Notes under the pieces: generated by a model
What the model was told of the DNA's origin: nothing
Database searches by the model: none
What the model saw: only the letters and a program-made list of their open reading frames with translations
Assembly (NCBI RefSeq): GCF_025369935.1
Contig: NZ_CP104467.1
Coordinates: forward strand, 6,269,001-6,333,000
Source: Paenibacillus andongensis
Lineage (GTDB): Bacteria; Bacillota; Bacilli; Paenibacillales; NBRC-103111
Direction: 5' to 3'
DNA length: 64,000 nt
Shown here: positions 40,755-49,851 of the stretch, piece by piece
How positions within the stretch are numbered: the first letter of the stretch is position 1
Layout of the letters: the number at the start of each line of letters is the position of its first letter
Translations under genes and position numbers: made by a program

Positions 40755-40996
40755 ATGGATTAGGTCCGATTATACTTATTTATGGAACATGGGTCATCGG
40801 CTTTATTATTCTCCTTCTTCTGAGTTATCTCATTTATGACAAACGCTATAAAAACAACGGTTCAACGACGCCTAGTAAACCTTCAAATGGCTTTGTCTCA
40901 ACGCCAGAAGTGTTCATTGATCCAAAGGATGGATTCACCTATCGCGTGTATTACAATCCTAGATCAGGCGACCGGGAATATATTCGCGAATCCTAA
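40751..40996 (+). CDS. Small single-span membrane protein
   Basis: 81 aa. One hydrophobic segment at about residues 6-28 (IILIYGTWVIGFIILLLLSY) is followed by a soluble tail of about 50 residues with FIDPKDGFTYRVYYNPRSGDREYI. It starts within the stop codon of the YbjQ-family gene. No family is recognised; it may anchor its partner at the membrane. Confidence 0.75.
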   Translation: MNGLGPIILIYGTWVIGFIILLLLSYLIYDKRYKNNGSTTPSKPSNGFVSTPEVFIDPKDGFTYRVYYNPRSGDREYIRES

Positions 40997-41010
40997 CGCA
41001 TTTCAAACAA

Positions 41011-41060
41011 AAAAGCCGTACACAAGAAAGCGTCTATGCACTCTCTTATGTACGGCTTTA
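41011..41060. terminator. Bidirectional terminator, YbjQ pair / nucleotidase
   Basis: AAAAGCCGTACA / TGTACGGCTTT arms around a 26-nt loop, in a convergent gap with A and T runs on the two sides. Confidence 0.8.
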
Positions 41061-41074
41061 TTTATCGCCACAAC

Positions 41075-42670
41075 CTAGTCCCAAATAACTTCCCAATTTC
41101 CGTTCACGCTAGCTTCAATCGTGCCTCGCTCCATAATGTACCCTGCCAGTAGTTCTGCTACGTCCGTCGGGATATCCTTGATGACCGGTTTATCCTGGAA
41201 CATCGCATAATTGCCACCTCCTGCAGCACGGTAATTATTCATAACCACATCGTAGGAAGCTTCGAGATCCAGCGGTTTCCCTTCATATTCCAGTTGAACA
41301 ACACGCATCCCAATTGGGCGGGATATGTTCAATGTATAGGTAATCCCTTCCCACATATCATAGTTATAATGCGACGGTTTCGGATCTCTAAACTTGCTAC
41401 TCACCTGAACTTCACCGGCTACTGTTAACTCAAAATATTCTGCTGACTGCTCTAACGCATCCTTGATGTCTTGTCCGGAAATCCGAATCACTTTCAGTGT
41501 GTTCGGGTAAATGTAGTTGGACACGATGTCCCTCATTGTAATATCCGATGGAAATCCTGGCGATACGTTATCAAACAGCGCTGTATTGGAAATGGCTGCT
41601 CCCGAGAGCTCCATTTGAACACGATTGATGAACTCAATTAGCGCATTGTCCTTCAAGCGAATTTGCATAGGATCTTTGACGAGCATATCTCCGGACAGCT
41701 TACCGATGGGTTGGTCAAGCCACTCCTGAGTCTGTGCTTCATAAGCACCGATAAGTTCTATCAATTTGTTGTCCGCTTCAATAGTAGCCACAGAAAGCAG
41801 CTCCGATTTCTTGGCATCGATGCGCCATTTGCCATCTACTTTCGAGAGCTCTAATTCAACTTTACCGAGCGTTACACCGGCAGTTCCTGGTTGAACAATG
41901 ACGACTCCATTGATTTCTACTCCCGCGATGCTCCGGTGTTGATGCCCTGTAAGCAGAACATCTATACCTTCTACTTCCATACATAGTTGAAAGCCCTGAT
42001 TTTCTCCAGTTAGAGGCTCCGTAGGCTCACCCGTCGTTAGATGTCTTTCAAAACCGCCATGGTAGGAGACAACAACGGCATCCACTTGCTCATGCTCCTT
42101 GAGTACCTTTACCCATTTTTTAGCCGACTCTATAGCATCTTCGAACCGAAGACCCTCGATATGATCGGGATTTTCCCAATTCGGAATATAGGGAGTTGTC
42201 AATCCCAGTATACCTATACGAACACCGTCCGGTAACTCTTTTATCAAATATGGCTTTCCTAGGAACGGTTCACCGCTCTCCGCATCCACAATGTTGGCAC
42301 ATAACCAAGGAAACTTAGATTCTTGAACCGCTTTTTGCAGCACTCGAAGACCATAGTTAAATTCATGATTGCCAATAACGGCCGCGTCATAACCCACATA
42401 GTTCAAACCAAGGACCATTGGATCCATCGGCTCGTTATTCAATCTAGCATGATGATACGCAAGTGGCGTACCTTGAATCAGATCCCCATTATCGATCACA
42501 ATAACATGAGCTTCTTTCTTGCGTTCTGCAGCAATAAGCGCAGCCACTTTGGATAGACCCACATCGTTAGGTTGATTGTTTGCATAGTGAATGGGCAGCA
42601 TATTTCCATGCAGGTCACTAGTTTCTAATATGGTTATTTTACTTTTCTGCATCTTACTAGATTGAGTCAA
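41075..42670 (-). CDS. Bifunctional metallophosphatase/5'-nucleotidase family protein
   Basis: About 531 aa. An N-terminal calcineurin-like phosphoesterase domain (ILETSDLHGNMLP, DNGDLIQGTP, GNHEFNYG, VVSYHGGFE, LTGHQHRS) precedes a C-terminal 5'-nucleotidase domain (DALEQSAEYFEL, YDVVMNNYRAAGGGNYAMF). There is no signal peptide, unlike periplasmic UshA/CpdB, so it resembles the cytosolic YunD type. TTG 42670 has GGAG 8 nt upstream. Expected substrates are nucleoside mono- and cyclic phosphates. It lies next to phosphonate-type transport genes, which suggests a role in phosphorus recycling. Confidence 0.9.
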   Translation of the reverse strand: MTQSSKMQKSKITILETSDLHGNMLPIHYANNQPNDVGLSKVAALIAAERKKEAHVIVIDNGDLIQGTPLAYHHARLNNEPMDPMVLGLNYVGYDAAVIGNHEFNYGLRVLQKAVQESKFPWLCANIVDAESGEPFLGKPYLIKELPDGVRIGILGLTTPYIPNWENPDHIEGLRFEDAIESAKKWVKVLKEHEQVDAVVVSYHGGFERHLTTGEPTEPLTGENQGFQLCMEVEGIDVLLTGHQHRSIAGVEINGVVIVQPGTAGVTLGKVELELSKVDGKWRIDAKKSELLSVATIEADNKLIELIGAYEAQTQEWLDQPIGKLSGDMLVKDPMQIRLKDNALIEFINRVQMELSGAAISNTALFDNVSPGFPSDITMRDIVSNYIYPNTLKVIRISGQDIKDALEQSAEYFELTVAGEVQVSSKFRDPKPSHYNYDMWEGITYTLNISRPIGMRVVQLEYEGKPLDLEASYDVVMNNYRAAGGGNYAMFQDKPVIKDIPTDVAELLAGYIMERGTIEASVNGNWEVIWD

Positions 42671-42724
42671 ATTACCCACTCCAAGTGTATTATTTTGTCA
42701 CACTTTACATATCGATTGTCAGAT

Positions 42725-42741
42725 TAACAAATACTTCACAC
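42725..42741 (+). promoter_or_regulatory. Candidate PhoP (Pho) box upstream of the binding-protein gene
   Basis: TTAACA-N5-TTCACA matches the 11-bp-spaced direct hexamers (TTWACA-like) bound by PhoP in Bacillus. A further TTTACA lies at 42705-42710. Several TATA-rich -10 candidates follow (42753-42775). Confidence 0.45.
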
Positions 42742-42819
42742 TATCTTCCATATATTATATGATAATGTTATAGTACATCATAGATAAAAGTAAACAATTA
42801 AACGGAGGTCAAAAAGAAG

Positions 42820-43788
42820 ATGATGAAAAAATTTACTGTCATTAGCTTGTCCATGATCGTTGCTGCAGGTGTTCTTGCAGGTTGTGCAAAAAAAGAGGAA
42901 ACAGCTCCTGCTGCTTCCGCAACTGCTAAAGCTTCTGCTACACCGGCTGCAGCTGCAGGCTTTGTACCAAAAGAGCTTAAAGTACAGTTCGTTCCTTCCC
43001 AAAATGCAGAGACGCTTGAAGCAAAAGCGAAGCCACTTGAAAAACTATTAGGAGACAAGCTGGGCATCCCTGTTAAGGTTTCCGTTTCAACCGATTATAA
43101 CGTTGTTATCGAAGCAATGGCTTCCAAACAAGTTGATGTTGGCTTCTTGCCTCCAAGTAACTATGTTGTTGCCCATGACAATCGTAAAGCAGCAGACCTG
43201 CTTGTACAAGCAACACGTCTGGGTGTTGACGATGCAACTGGCCAACCAACGAAGGATCTAGTTGATTTCTATAAATCAGAAATTCTGGTTAAAGCAGATT
43301 CCCCAATCAAAACAGTTGCTGATCTGAAAGGCAAGAAAATGGGATGGCAAGGTGTTACTTCCGCAGCTGGTTACGTATACCCAGGATTCGTATTGAAAAA
43401 AGCTGGCGTTGATCCAGTTAAAGATGTAACTGGCGTTCAATTCCAAGGCCATGATAAAGCGGTAATCGCTCTTCTTAACGGTCAAGTTGACGCAGTTGGC
43501 GTATTCCAAGACATTCGTACGAATATGACAAAAGATTATCCAGATGTATTCAAACAAACTCGCGTTCTTAGCTACTCTGATAAAATTCCTAATGATACTA
43601 TCGCTGTTCGTTCCGATATGGATGCAGCATGGAAAAAGAAAATTACGGACGCGTTCATCGCTATTGGCAACGACCCAGAAGGTCAAAAAGTCATTTTCGA
43701 TGTTTACTCCCACAAAGGTTATGTAGCTTCTGACGATGCCAAATTCGACATCGTTCGTAGCGTTAACAAAGAAATGGGCTTGAAATAA
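42820..43788 (+). CDS. phnD: Phosphonate/phosphite-type ABC transporter binding lipoprotein (PhnD-like)
   Basis: 322 aa. Lipoprotein signal with lipobox LAGC, an Ala/Thr linker, then a PhnD fold: LKVQFVPSQNAETLEAKAKPLEKLLG, ASKQVDVGFLPPSNYVVAHD, LKGKKMGWQGVTSAAGYVYPGFVLKKAG, AVIALLNGQVDAVGVFQDIR. GGAGGT lies 10 nt before the start. It captures phosphonate, phosphite or a similar oxyanion. Its permease and ATPase are encoded 0.8 kb away on the opposite strand, converging on it, an unusual split of one transporter over two transcripts. Confidence 0.9.
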   Translation: MMKKFTVISLSMIVAAGVLAGCAKKEETAPAASATAKASATPAAAAGFVPKELKVQFVPSQNAETLEAKAKPLEKLLGDKLGIPVKVSVSTDYNVVIEAMASKQVDVGFLPPSNYVVAHDNRKAADLLVQATRLGVDDATGQPTKDLVDFYKSEILVKADSPIKTVADLKGKKMGWQGVTSAAGYVYPGFVLKKAGVDPVKDVTGVQFQGHDKAVIALLNGQVDAVGVFQDIRTNMTKDYPDVFKQTRVLSYSDKIPNDTIAVRSDMDAAWKKKITDAFIAIGNDPEGQKVIFDVYSHKGYVASDDAKFDIVRSVNKEMGLK

Positions 43789-43814
43789 GCTTAGCTCCCT
43801 GTAAAATGAAAATT

Positions 43815-43853
43815 CCTCTACATGATTTTTTCGAATCATGTAGAGGTTTTTTT
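43815..43853 (+). terminator. Terminator of the binding-protein gene
   Basis: 12-bp perfect arms CCTCTACATGAT / ATCATGTAGAGG followed by TTTTTTT. Confidence 0.9.
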
Positions 43854-43978
43854 ATGCATTCTACTCCGAACCCCCCTTGCATACTATGAATGTGGCACGT
43901 CCGTGTAAATGTTTTTTTACTTTTGCATGACAAACGTTTACCTGGACCTGTCATATATCATAGTGAGGTGAAAATTGG

Positions 43979-44227
43979 ATGTTCGAAATGCTTATTAGCT
44001 GTAAAAAAGAAGTCTCTATCCGTTGCGGTAAAGACGAGATAAGGGGGGTTATTACGAACTACTATCCTACTTTTCGACTTTTGAAATTGAATAACGTCTT
44101 GATTCCTATAGAGCTGATCGAACAAATTGAGGTATTAGAACCGGTCTTGGATTCATTCACCCAATCAAAGACACACCGTGGAAATAGGTCGCTTCGCTTG
44201 GTAGCCCAAGGAAGGCACTACAGCTAA
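43979..44227 (+). CDS. Small protein of unknown function (beta-barrel-like)
   Basis: 82 aa. GAGGTGA lies 7 nt before the ATG. The first 55 residues look like a short beta-barrel of the Sm/KOW/PRC kind (VSIRCGKDEIRGVITNYYPTFRLLKLNNVLIPIELIEQIEVLE), and the tail is basic and disordered. No family is recognised. It lies between the binding-protein gene and the convergent permease gene and is transcribed alone. Confidence 0.7.
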   Translation: MFEMLISCKKEVSIRCGKDEIRGVITNYYPTFRLLKLNNVLIPIELIEQIEVLEPVLDSFTQSKTHRGNRSLRLVAQGRHYS

Positions 44228-44560
44228 TGCGTAGATAGAAAATTCCTTCCCTTCAAGGGAAGTTGTATTTTCTACATCATTTCACATGCCAAAAGGCTAT
44301 TTAGCAACTTGAAGTTACAGTTTGTACAACATTTCATTTTACCAATAAAAATCTTCCTCCAAATCGTCTTTCCCGCAATCCGCGATATCCGAAAAACAGT
44401 CCTCCTTTTCTCCTAAAAACAAACAACGTTACTGCCCTAAATGGGCCCTCCTAAATAAATGCCATCATTTACGAACAAAGAAGCCTCCAAAACCACTATA
44501 ATAGCTGGAATTGGAGGCTTATTTTCAACTAAATCCACTTATAAAGACTTTCCCCTGTCG
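44228..44560. other. Intergenic region with two hairpins
   Basis: At 44232-44275 there is a long imperfect hairpin (TAGAAAAT ... TTCCCTTCAAGGGAA ... ATTTTCTA), a probable terminator of the small gene. At 44481-44520 lies the phnE-side terminator. Between them no gene is supported; a GTTACA-GTTTG-TACAAC sequence at about 44313 loosely resembles the palindromes of the mannan locus. Confidence 0.6.
44481..44520. terminator. Terminator of the phnC-phnE operon
   Basis: 10-bp perfect arms AAGCCTCCAA / TTGGAGGCTT; on the minus strand it lies 40 bp after the permease stop codon. Confidence 0.75.
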
Positions 44561-46135
44561 TCACACAATGCGTTTGCGGAGTGTCCCCGAGATGTAGTCA
44601 ATGACAGAGACGGTGACAATAATACCGATGAGGATGATACCTACTCGCGGCCACTGCCTTGCGTTGAGTGCGAAGATGAGTGGCGTACCGATACCGCCTG
44701 CACCAATAACCCCTAGCAATGTCGCTGAACGAACATTAATCTCAAAGCGATATAAGGTATACGAAATGAAATCGGGAATGACCTGCGGCACCACGGCAAA
44801 CGCCATCCGCTGCCAAATGTTAGCACCTACAGCTGTCATGGCTTCCGTAGGTCCCATATCCATATTCTCAATGGCTTCTGCATAAAGCTTGCCGAGCATC
44901 CCTACGGAGTGAAGTCCTAATGCCATAACCCCAGCAAAGGCATTCGGGCCTACAGCTTTAATAAAGATCAAAGCCATAATAATCTCCGGTATAGTTCGTA
45001 CGACACTTAGGAACAATTTCCCTGTGCCTGAAACTGCACGGAATCGGCTCATATTCGCTGCTGCCCAGAAGGCAAACGGGATACAGACAACCGCTGAAAC
45101 AAAGTTCCCTAAGTAGGAAATAGATAAGGTTTCAAGCAAGGATCGAAGTAAATCTTCTCCTTCTGGGATATACACATAGGCCCAGTCAGGATGTACTAAA
45201 CCGGATAACATGGATTTCGTGAGAACCCAGGTCGTTGGCTGGAAGCCTGTCAACTCTAGGCCCGTAAGTGCCCATATGAATAAAGCAATGACCGCAATCC
45301 AACCTATTATCTTATATGTCGTTGAACGCGAAGCTGACATCGGTTTCGCGCTGCCTTTTAGCAAATAGGAACGGAATCTTGTGCTGACCAAATCAATAAT
45401 AACAACAACCAATAAGGTGTAAATAACGATGGCACAGGACTGATCGTAACGGAACAGATCCAGCGTGTTTTTGAGCAGCAAGCCAATACCGCCGGCTCCA
45501 ACCAACCCGAGAATGGCTGACGCCCGAATACTTACTTCGAATGTGTACAATAAATGAGCCAAGTACGTAGGAGCAACTTGAGGAATGACGCCGAATCGAA
45601 TGAGTTTAAGTTTGTTAGCACCAACAGCCGTCATGGCTTCAAGCGGTCCGGGGTCAATAGCTTCCGTTGATTCGTAAGAAAGCTTAGATATAATACCAAA
45701 CGTGAAGAAAATTAGTGCAAGTGTACCGGCCGTTGGGCCAAAGCCTACTAGAACGGCAAACAGTGCTGCGTAGAGTAAATCAGGAATTGTCCGGAATAGA
45801 TTCATGATAAGTCTAGCTGGATAGAACAACCATGGGGCCGTAGTAACATTACGAGCTGCTAGCAATGCCATCGGGAATGCAAACAGGGCTCCGATTGCTG
45901 TACCGATAATGGACATCTGCAGCGTTTGTGCCATTGGCTTCCATATATCAGCAAAAAACAGCCAGTCCGGTGGAAACATCTCGGCTATGAATTTAATAAT
46001 CTCCGGAGTACCGGTCACGAGCTTCGTCAGCGTCGCATCTGTCTGATAAATACTCCCAATCAAGAAAAGCACCATGATCAGGGCAATGAGATAGATCTTC
46101 GTACGAGGAGGCCTCTTGACGGTCGTTACACTCAT
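44561..46135 (-). CDS. phnE: Fused double permease PhnE1-PhnE2 of a phosphonate-type ABC transporter
   Basis: 524 aa, twice the length of a usual PhnE (about 260-270). Both halves have the permease motif: [28 protein letters not shown] in the first and [28 protein letters not shown] in the second. Each is followed by a GAGGIG segment ([13 protein letters not shown] and [13 protein letters not shown]). In many Gram-positives phnE1 and phnE2 are adjacent genes; here they are one frame without stop, so the transporter channel is a single chain. The start codon overlaps the phnC stop by 4 bp (ATGA). Confidence 0.92.
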   Translation of the reverse strand: MSVTTVKRPPRTKIYLIALIMVLFLIGSIYQTDATLTKLVTGTPEIIKFIAEMFPPDWLFFADIWKPMAQTLQMSIIGTAIGALFAFPMALLAARNVTTAPWLFYPARLIMNLFRTIPDLLYAALFAVLVGFGPTAGTLALIFFTFGIISKLSYESTEAIDPGPLEAMTAVGANKLKLIRFGVIPQVAPTYLAHLLYTFEVSIRASAILGLVGAGGIGLLLKNTLDLFRYDQSCAIVIYTLLVVVIIDLVSTRFRSYLLKGSAKPMSASRSTTYKIIGWIAVIALFIWALTGLELTGFQPTTWVLTKSMLSGLVHPDWAYVYIPEGEDLLRSLLETLSISYLGNFVSAVVCIPFAFWAAANMSRFRAVSGTGKLFLSVVRTIPEIIMALIFIKAVGPNAFAGVMALGLHSVGMLGKLYAEAIENMDMGPTEAMTAVGANIWQRMAFAVVPQVIPDFISYTLYRFEINVRSATLLGVIGAGGIGTPLIFALNARQWPRVGIILIGIIVTVSVIDYISGTLRKRIV

Positions 46136-46905
46136 TCCTCCTGCACCCCCAAGAGCTCGTCTTTCTTAATCGCACGGCCATAAATCTCGGAGAATACATC
46201 ATCTGTTGCTTCCGCAACGGGTCCGTCGTATACGACTTTACCTGCGCGAAGTCCGATAATTCGAGTTGCATATTCACGTGCAAGGTCAATAAAGTGAAGG
46301 TTAACGACAGTCGTTATGCCGAGCTCTGTATTAATCCGTTTCAAATCATCCATCACTTGTCTTGTCGTTAATGGATCAAGGGAGGCTACCGGCTCATCCG
46401 CTAAAATGATTTTCGCTTCTTGTGCCAGCGCTCTCGCGATCGAAACACGCTGCTGTTGACCGCCGGACAATTCGTCGGCGCGTGAATAAGCTTTTTCCCG
46501 AATATTGACTCTTTCTAGTGCTTTCAGGGAAAGCTCGATATCGTGTTTGGGAAACAAACCAAGAACTGTACGCAGGGTGGAATGATAGCCTACACGACCA
46601 GACAATACGTTTCGAATTACGGTTGAACGCTTGACTAGGTTAAAGGTTTGGAAGATCATCCCGATATCCCTGCGCATCCGACGTAGTTCGGCACCGTTCG
46701 CCTTAGTTATAGATTTGCCGTGGATCAATATTTCCCCATCAGTCGTCTCATGCAAACGATTAATGGAACGCAGCAAGGTAGATTTACCTGCTCCTGATAG
46801 ACCTACAATAACAACGAACTCTCCGGGATGAATAGTTAAGTTAATGTCATTCAAACCAACAGTTCCGTTAGGATATACTTTGGAAATATGCTTAAACTCA
46901 ATCAT
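46132..46905 (-). CDS. phnC: Phosphonate-type ABC transporter ATP-binding protein
   Basis: 257 aa. Walker [11 protein letters not shown]-loop, the ABC signature [15 protein letters not shown], Walker [13 protein letters not shown] and the switch His in [11 protein letters not shown]. The N-terminus [34 protein letters not shown] is typical of PhnC. It is the first gene of a two-gene operon with the fused permease. No clear Pho box was found in its own upstream region. Confidence 0.93.
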   Translation of the reverse strand: MIEFKHISKVYPNGTVGLNDINLTIHPGEFVVIVGLSGAGKSTLLRSINRLHETTDGEILIHGKSITKANGAELRRMRRDIGMIFQTFNLVKRSTVIRNVLSGRVGYHSTLRTVLGLFPKHDIELSLKALERVNIREKAYSRADELSGGQQQRVSIARALAQEAKIILADEPVASLDPLTTRQVMDDLKRINTELGITTVVNLHFIDLAREYATRIIGLRAGKVVYDGPVAEATDDVFSEIYGRAIKKDELLGVQEE

Positions 46906-47030
46906 ATAAGTCCTACTTTCTTCTACAGATTATCTGAAGTTCAGACAGACTATTTTCAACGTATTTCGGCAAAATCCTTTTTTCTATCATAACCTTTATT
47001 AAATATTCATAATCCATTGTTCGCCATAAC

Positions 47031-47063
47031 AAAAAAGTGGCCTCATAAGCGACCTGAGACCAC
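47031..47063 (-). terminator. Terminator of the nickel transporter gene
   Basis: GTGG-CTCA / TGAG-CCAC imperfect arms followed by TTTTTTG on the minus strand. Confidence 0.78.
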
Positions 47064-47078
47064 AATCTTCACGATGTA

Positions 47079-48113
47079 TTATACTTTAGCACGCCAGCGT
47101 TCTTCTATCTTCATCCCTTTCCAAACCGCAATGGAAATGGCCCATGCCACCACGAACAGAGCAACTAAGATATAGCCTAACGTCCCGAAATCAATCTCCT
47201 GCAGCCACGTCCAGAAGGTCCCTTCCAAGCTGAATTCTTCGGAGAGAACTTGACCTAGCTCGATCACGCCAATGATTAAAGCAGCAATGACGGCCAAAGC
47301 GGTCACTGTTAAATTGTAGTAAAGCTTGCGTACCGGTGTATGAAACGCCCATTTGTAAGCTTTGGTCATGAACATCCCGTCGGCTGTATCGAAGAGGCTC
47401 ATTCCTGCCGCGAACAGCAGAGGAAGTGAAATGACGCCAATAAAAGGAATAGCTTCCTTCGCCGCATGGGCTGAGATCGCTAGCAGCGCAATTTCGCTCG
47501 CCGTATCAAAACCTAAACCAAATAGAAAACCTAACGGGTATACATGCCAGCTTTTGCCTATGAAAGAGAAAAGTGGTTTGATCATTCGGGCAATGAATCC
47601 ACGGGACTCGAGAAGCTCCTCAAACTCTTTATCGTCATTGGTGCCGCCGCGAAATTTCAAGAACATTTTATATAAATTGATAAGAATGAGTAAATTTAAA
47701 ACACCAATAATGATAAGAAACAAACCAGAAACCGAAGCACCGATAACACCTCCAAAACGCTGCATCCAAGGAAGCTCGCGCTCTGCCCATTGTACGGAGA
47801 ATGCAGTCACAATGGCCATGACGAAGACGACTGAGGAGTGTCCCAATGAAAAGTAGAAACCAACACCTAATGGGTTCTTCTTCTGTTGAACGAGCTTGCG
47901 TACGGTATTATCGATCGCCGCAATATGGTCAACGTCGAAAGCATGCCGCATCCCTAATGTGTAGGCGAGGAGCCCAATCCCCCAAAAGGCAGGCGTCATT
48001 TTCGCTACACTATATAATCCGATAAGCCCAAATATATGTAAGAGGACGATCACACCAACGTATCCAGCCCAGTTTCTTCTCTGCTGCAGTATTGATTTCC
48101 ACATGATTGGCAC
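47079..48113 (-). CDS. NiCoT family nickel/cobalt transporter (HoxN-like)
   Basis: 344 aa with about eight membrane segments. The signature in the second segment, RHAFDVDHIAAIDNT (His-x4-Asp-His), marks NiCoT transporters, and LGFDTASEIALLAISA and SLFDTADGMFM are further family blocks. It takes up Ni(II), possibly Co(II), for enzymes such as urease. A 28-bp inverted repeat with the geometry of a NikR operator lies 16 bp before its start, and a full NikR is encoded at 20072, which favours nickel as substrate. Single-gene unit with terminator. Confidence 0.92.
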   Translation of the reverse strand: MPIMWKSILQQRRNWAGYVGVIVLLHIFGLIGLYSVAKMTPAFWGIGLLAYTLGMRHAFDVDHIAAIDNTVRKLVQQKKNPLGVGFYFSLGHSSVVFVMAIVTAFSVQWAERELPWMQRFGGVIGASVSGLFLIIIGVLNLLILINLYKMFLKFRGGTNDDKEFEELLESRGFIARMIKPLFSFIGKSWHVYPLGFLFGLGFDTASEIALLAISAHAAKEAIPFIGVISLPLLFAAGMSLFDTADGMFMTKAYKWAFHTPVRKLYYNLTVTALAVIAALIIGVIELGQVLSEEFSLEGTFWTWLQEIDFGTLGYILVALFVVAWAISIAVWKGMKIEERWRAKV

Positions 48114-48128
48114 CCTGCCCTTCTTTTC

Positions 48129-48156
48129 GTGTTACGATTTAATAATAATGTAGCAC
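48129..48156. promoter_or_regulatory. Candidate NikR operator
   Basis: GTGTTAC-N14-GTAGCAC: two 7-bp arms (6 of 7 bases complementary) spanning 28 bp, the same span as the E. coli NikR site (GTATGA-N16-TCATAC). It lies directly upstream of the nickel transporter gene. Confidence 0.6.
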
Positions 48157-48271
48157 ACGTGTGCATGACTTGAGAAGTACCTGCCTCATTTTTTGTGAAG
48201 AAATCTAACACTTATCTGATATAATAGAAACCGTTCCAAAGATGGACTATGGAAAGGAATGGATCGACCCT

Positions 48272-49084
48272 ATGTCTCTTCGTGTTTTCAAGCTTTTTAC
48301 GATTCTAGTGCCCGTTCTCATCATCGGCGGCTTTGAGTATATACGTCATGAATTTTTACTCAACTATTTAACCATGGAAGCTGGTAATTTCACGATTACC
48401 ATCATTACTTTACTGCTTTCCTACCTTTTCGCTTCGTGGATGTTTCAAAGTATTGAGCGCAGCAATGAGAAAGTGACAATCGGTGAAGCACGCAGAGCCG
48501 TGTACGAAGAACGCGAGCGTTTGGCCAGAGAGCTGCATGATGACTTGGCTCAAACCCTTTTCTTCCTTAATGTGAAGTTGAAGCAAGGCGATATAGAAGA
48601 AGCCAAAGCAGCGGTGTCCGAAATCGACAACTCGTTGCGACAAGCCATTTTTAATCTAAGAACGCCACCGGAGGAAGGAGCTAACTTCCAGCAGCGCATC
48701 CACAAATTTCTGGAGAATTGGCAATTGGTGACGGGTATTGAGCTTCATGAGAAGTTAACTGTGGAGGAGAACAGCTTCTCTTCTGGAGAAGAAGTTCAAC
48801 TTTTCGGCATTATACAAGAAGCGTTCACCAATATACGGAAGCATTCCATGGCAACGCAAGCTTCAATTGTTCTGGAAGCTCATCCTGAGGCATGGCGACT
48901 ACAGATTACGGATAACGGAAATGGGCTGCATCACGGAACATCAAAGGGGAAGACCTACGGCATTGAATTAATGCAGAAGCGCGCTGCCGAGCTAGGTGCA
49001 TCTTTCGAGCTTAAGATGAAAGAACATGACGAGATGGCAACCGGAACTACACTTTTGGTACAAGCAGATAGGAGGAAAATCTAA
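48272..49084 (+). CDS. NarL-type sensor histidine kinase (HisKA_3)
   Basis: About 270 aa. Two membrane segments (about residues 5-55) are followed by a dimerisation/phosphoacceptor region with His in ERLARELHDDLAQTLFFLNVKL and an HATPase_c domain (GIIQEAFTNIRKHS, LQITDNGNGLHH, GIELMQKRAAELGA). There is almost no extracellular sensor loop, as in intramembrane-sensing kinases. ATG 48272 is preferred because GGAAAGGA lies upstream, though at a long 13-nt spacing; ATG 48242 is possible. The stop overlaps the response regulator start (TAATG), so the two form a two-component system. Confidence 0.9.
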   Translation: MSLRVFKLFTILVPVLIIGGFEYIRHEFLLNYLTMEAGNFTITIITLLLSYLFASWMFQSIERSNEKVTIGEARRAVYEERERLARELHDDLAQTLFFLNVKLKQGDIEEAKAAVSEIDNSLRQAIFNLRTPPEEGANFQQRIHKFLENWQLVTGIELHEKLTVEENSFSSGEEVQLFGIIQEAFTNIRKHSMATQASIVLEAHPEAWRLQITDNGNGLHHGTSKGKTYGIELMQKRAAELGASFELKMKEHDEMATGTTLLVQADRRKI

Positions 49085-49755
49085 TGCTGAGCAATCAGCC
49101 GTTTCGCGTTCTCATCGTGGACGATCATCCACTAGCTAGGAAAGCGATACGCAGCATGCTGGAGCCTGTATCCGATTTTTATATCGTGGGGGAAGCGAGC
49201 AGCGGAGAAGAAGCTATTCTTCTTTGCGGCGAGGTCGCACCTGATGTGGTTTTGATGGATATCCATATGTCCCCTATGGATGGACTTGAAGCAACGCGAC
49301 GTATTAAGCAAGCATACGGGGCTATACGTATTGTCATGCTCACCGTGTCCGATGATGTCGCTGACCTCTTCACAGCGCTGCAATTTGGAGCTCAGGGCTA
49401 TTTATTAAAAAATATGGATCCTGACGAATGGCTCACTTACCTTCGCGCACTGCTCGACGATAACTCAGAAGTCGCTCGGGGAATGGCGGATAAGCTTTTC
49501 CAACGATTCCGCGCACCCATGGGTATGCACACAGAAGGTCCGACACCGAGCATGTTGACCTCTCGGGAACAGGAAATTACCGCCTATGTTGCCTTAGGAG
49601 ACAACAACCGGCAGATTGCTGAAAAGCTGCTGATCTCCGAACATACGGTTAAAAATCATATGAAAAATATATTGGTAAAGCTCGGACTCGAGAATCGTGT
49701 CCAGCTCACCGCATTCGCCATTAAGCACGGATTGACACGAAAAGGACAAAACTAG
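49084..49755 (+). CDS. NarL/LuxR family response regulator
   Basis: 223 aa. The REC domain (RVLIVDDHPLARKAIRSML, phospho-Asp in PDVVLMDIHMSPMDG, Lys in GYLLKNMD) is followed by a LuxR-type HTH (LTSREQEITAYVALGDNNRQIAEKLLISEHTVKNHMKNIL). It is translationally coupled to the upstream kinase. A YcnI-like gene follows after 96 bp on the same strand and may be a target or part of the operon. Confidence 0.94.
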   Translation: MLSNQPFRVLIVDDHPLARKAIRSMLEPVSDFYIVGEASSGEEAILLCGEVAPDVVLMDIHMSPMDGLEATRRIKQAYGAIRIVMLTVSDDVADLFTALQFGAQGYLLKNMDPDEWLTYLRALLDDNSEVARGMADKLFQRFRAPMGMHTEGPTPSMLTSREQEITAYVALGDNNRQIAEKLLISEHTVKNHMKNILVKLGLENRVQLTAFAIKHGLTRKGQN

Positions 49756-49851
49756 TCGAAAAAATAGCCCAGTCGAGTCATACTCTTATGCTTGTCGATC
49801 AGGTAATATGGACAACATGATAAGAGATAACTTGAAGGGGGAACACGATTT

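Noticed and set aside
44313-44329. Fourth GTTGTA-N5-TACAAC palindrome (GTTACA-GTTTG-TACAAC)
   Set aside because: The left arm has two mismatches and the site lies far from the mannan locus; probably chance.
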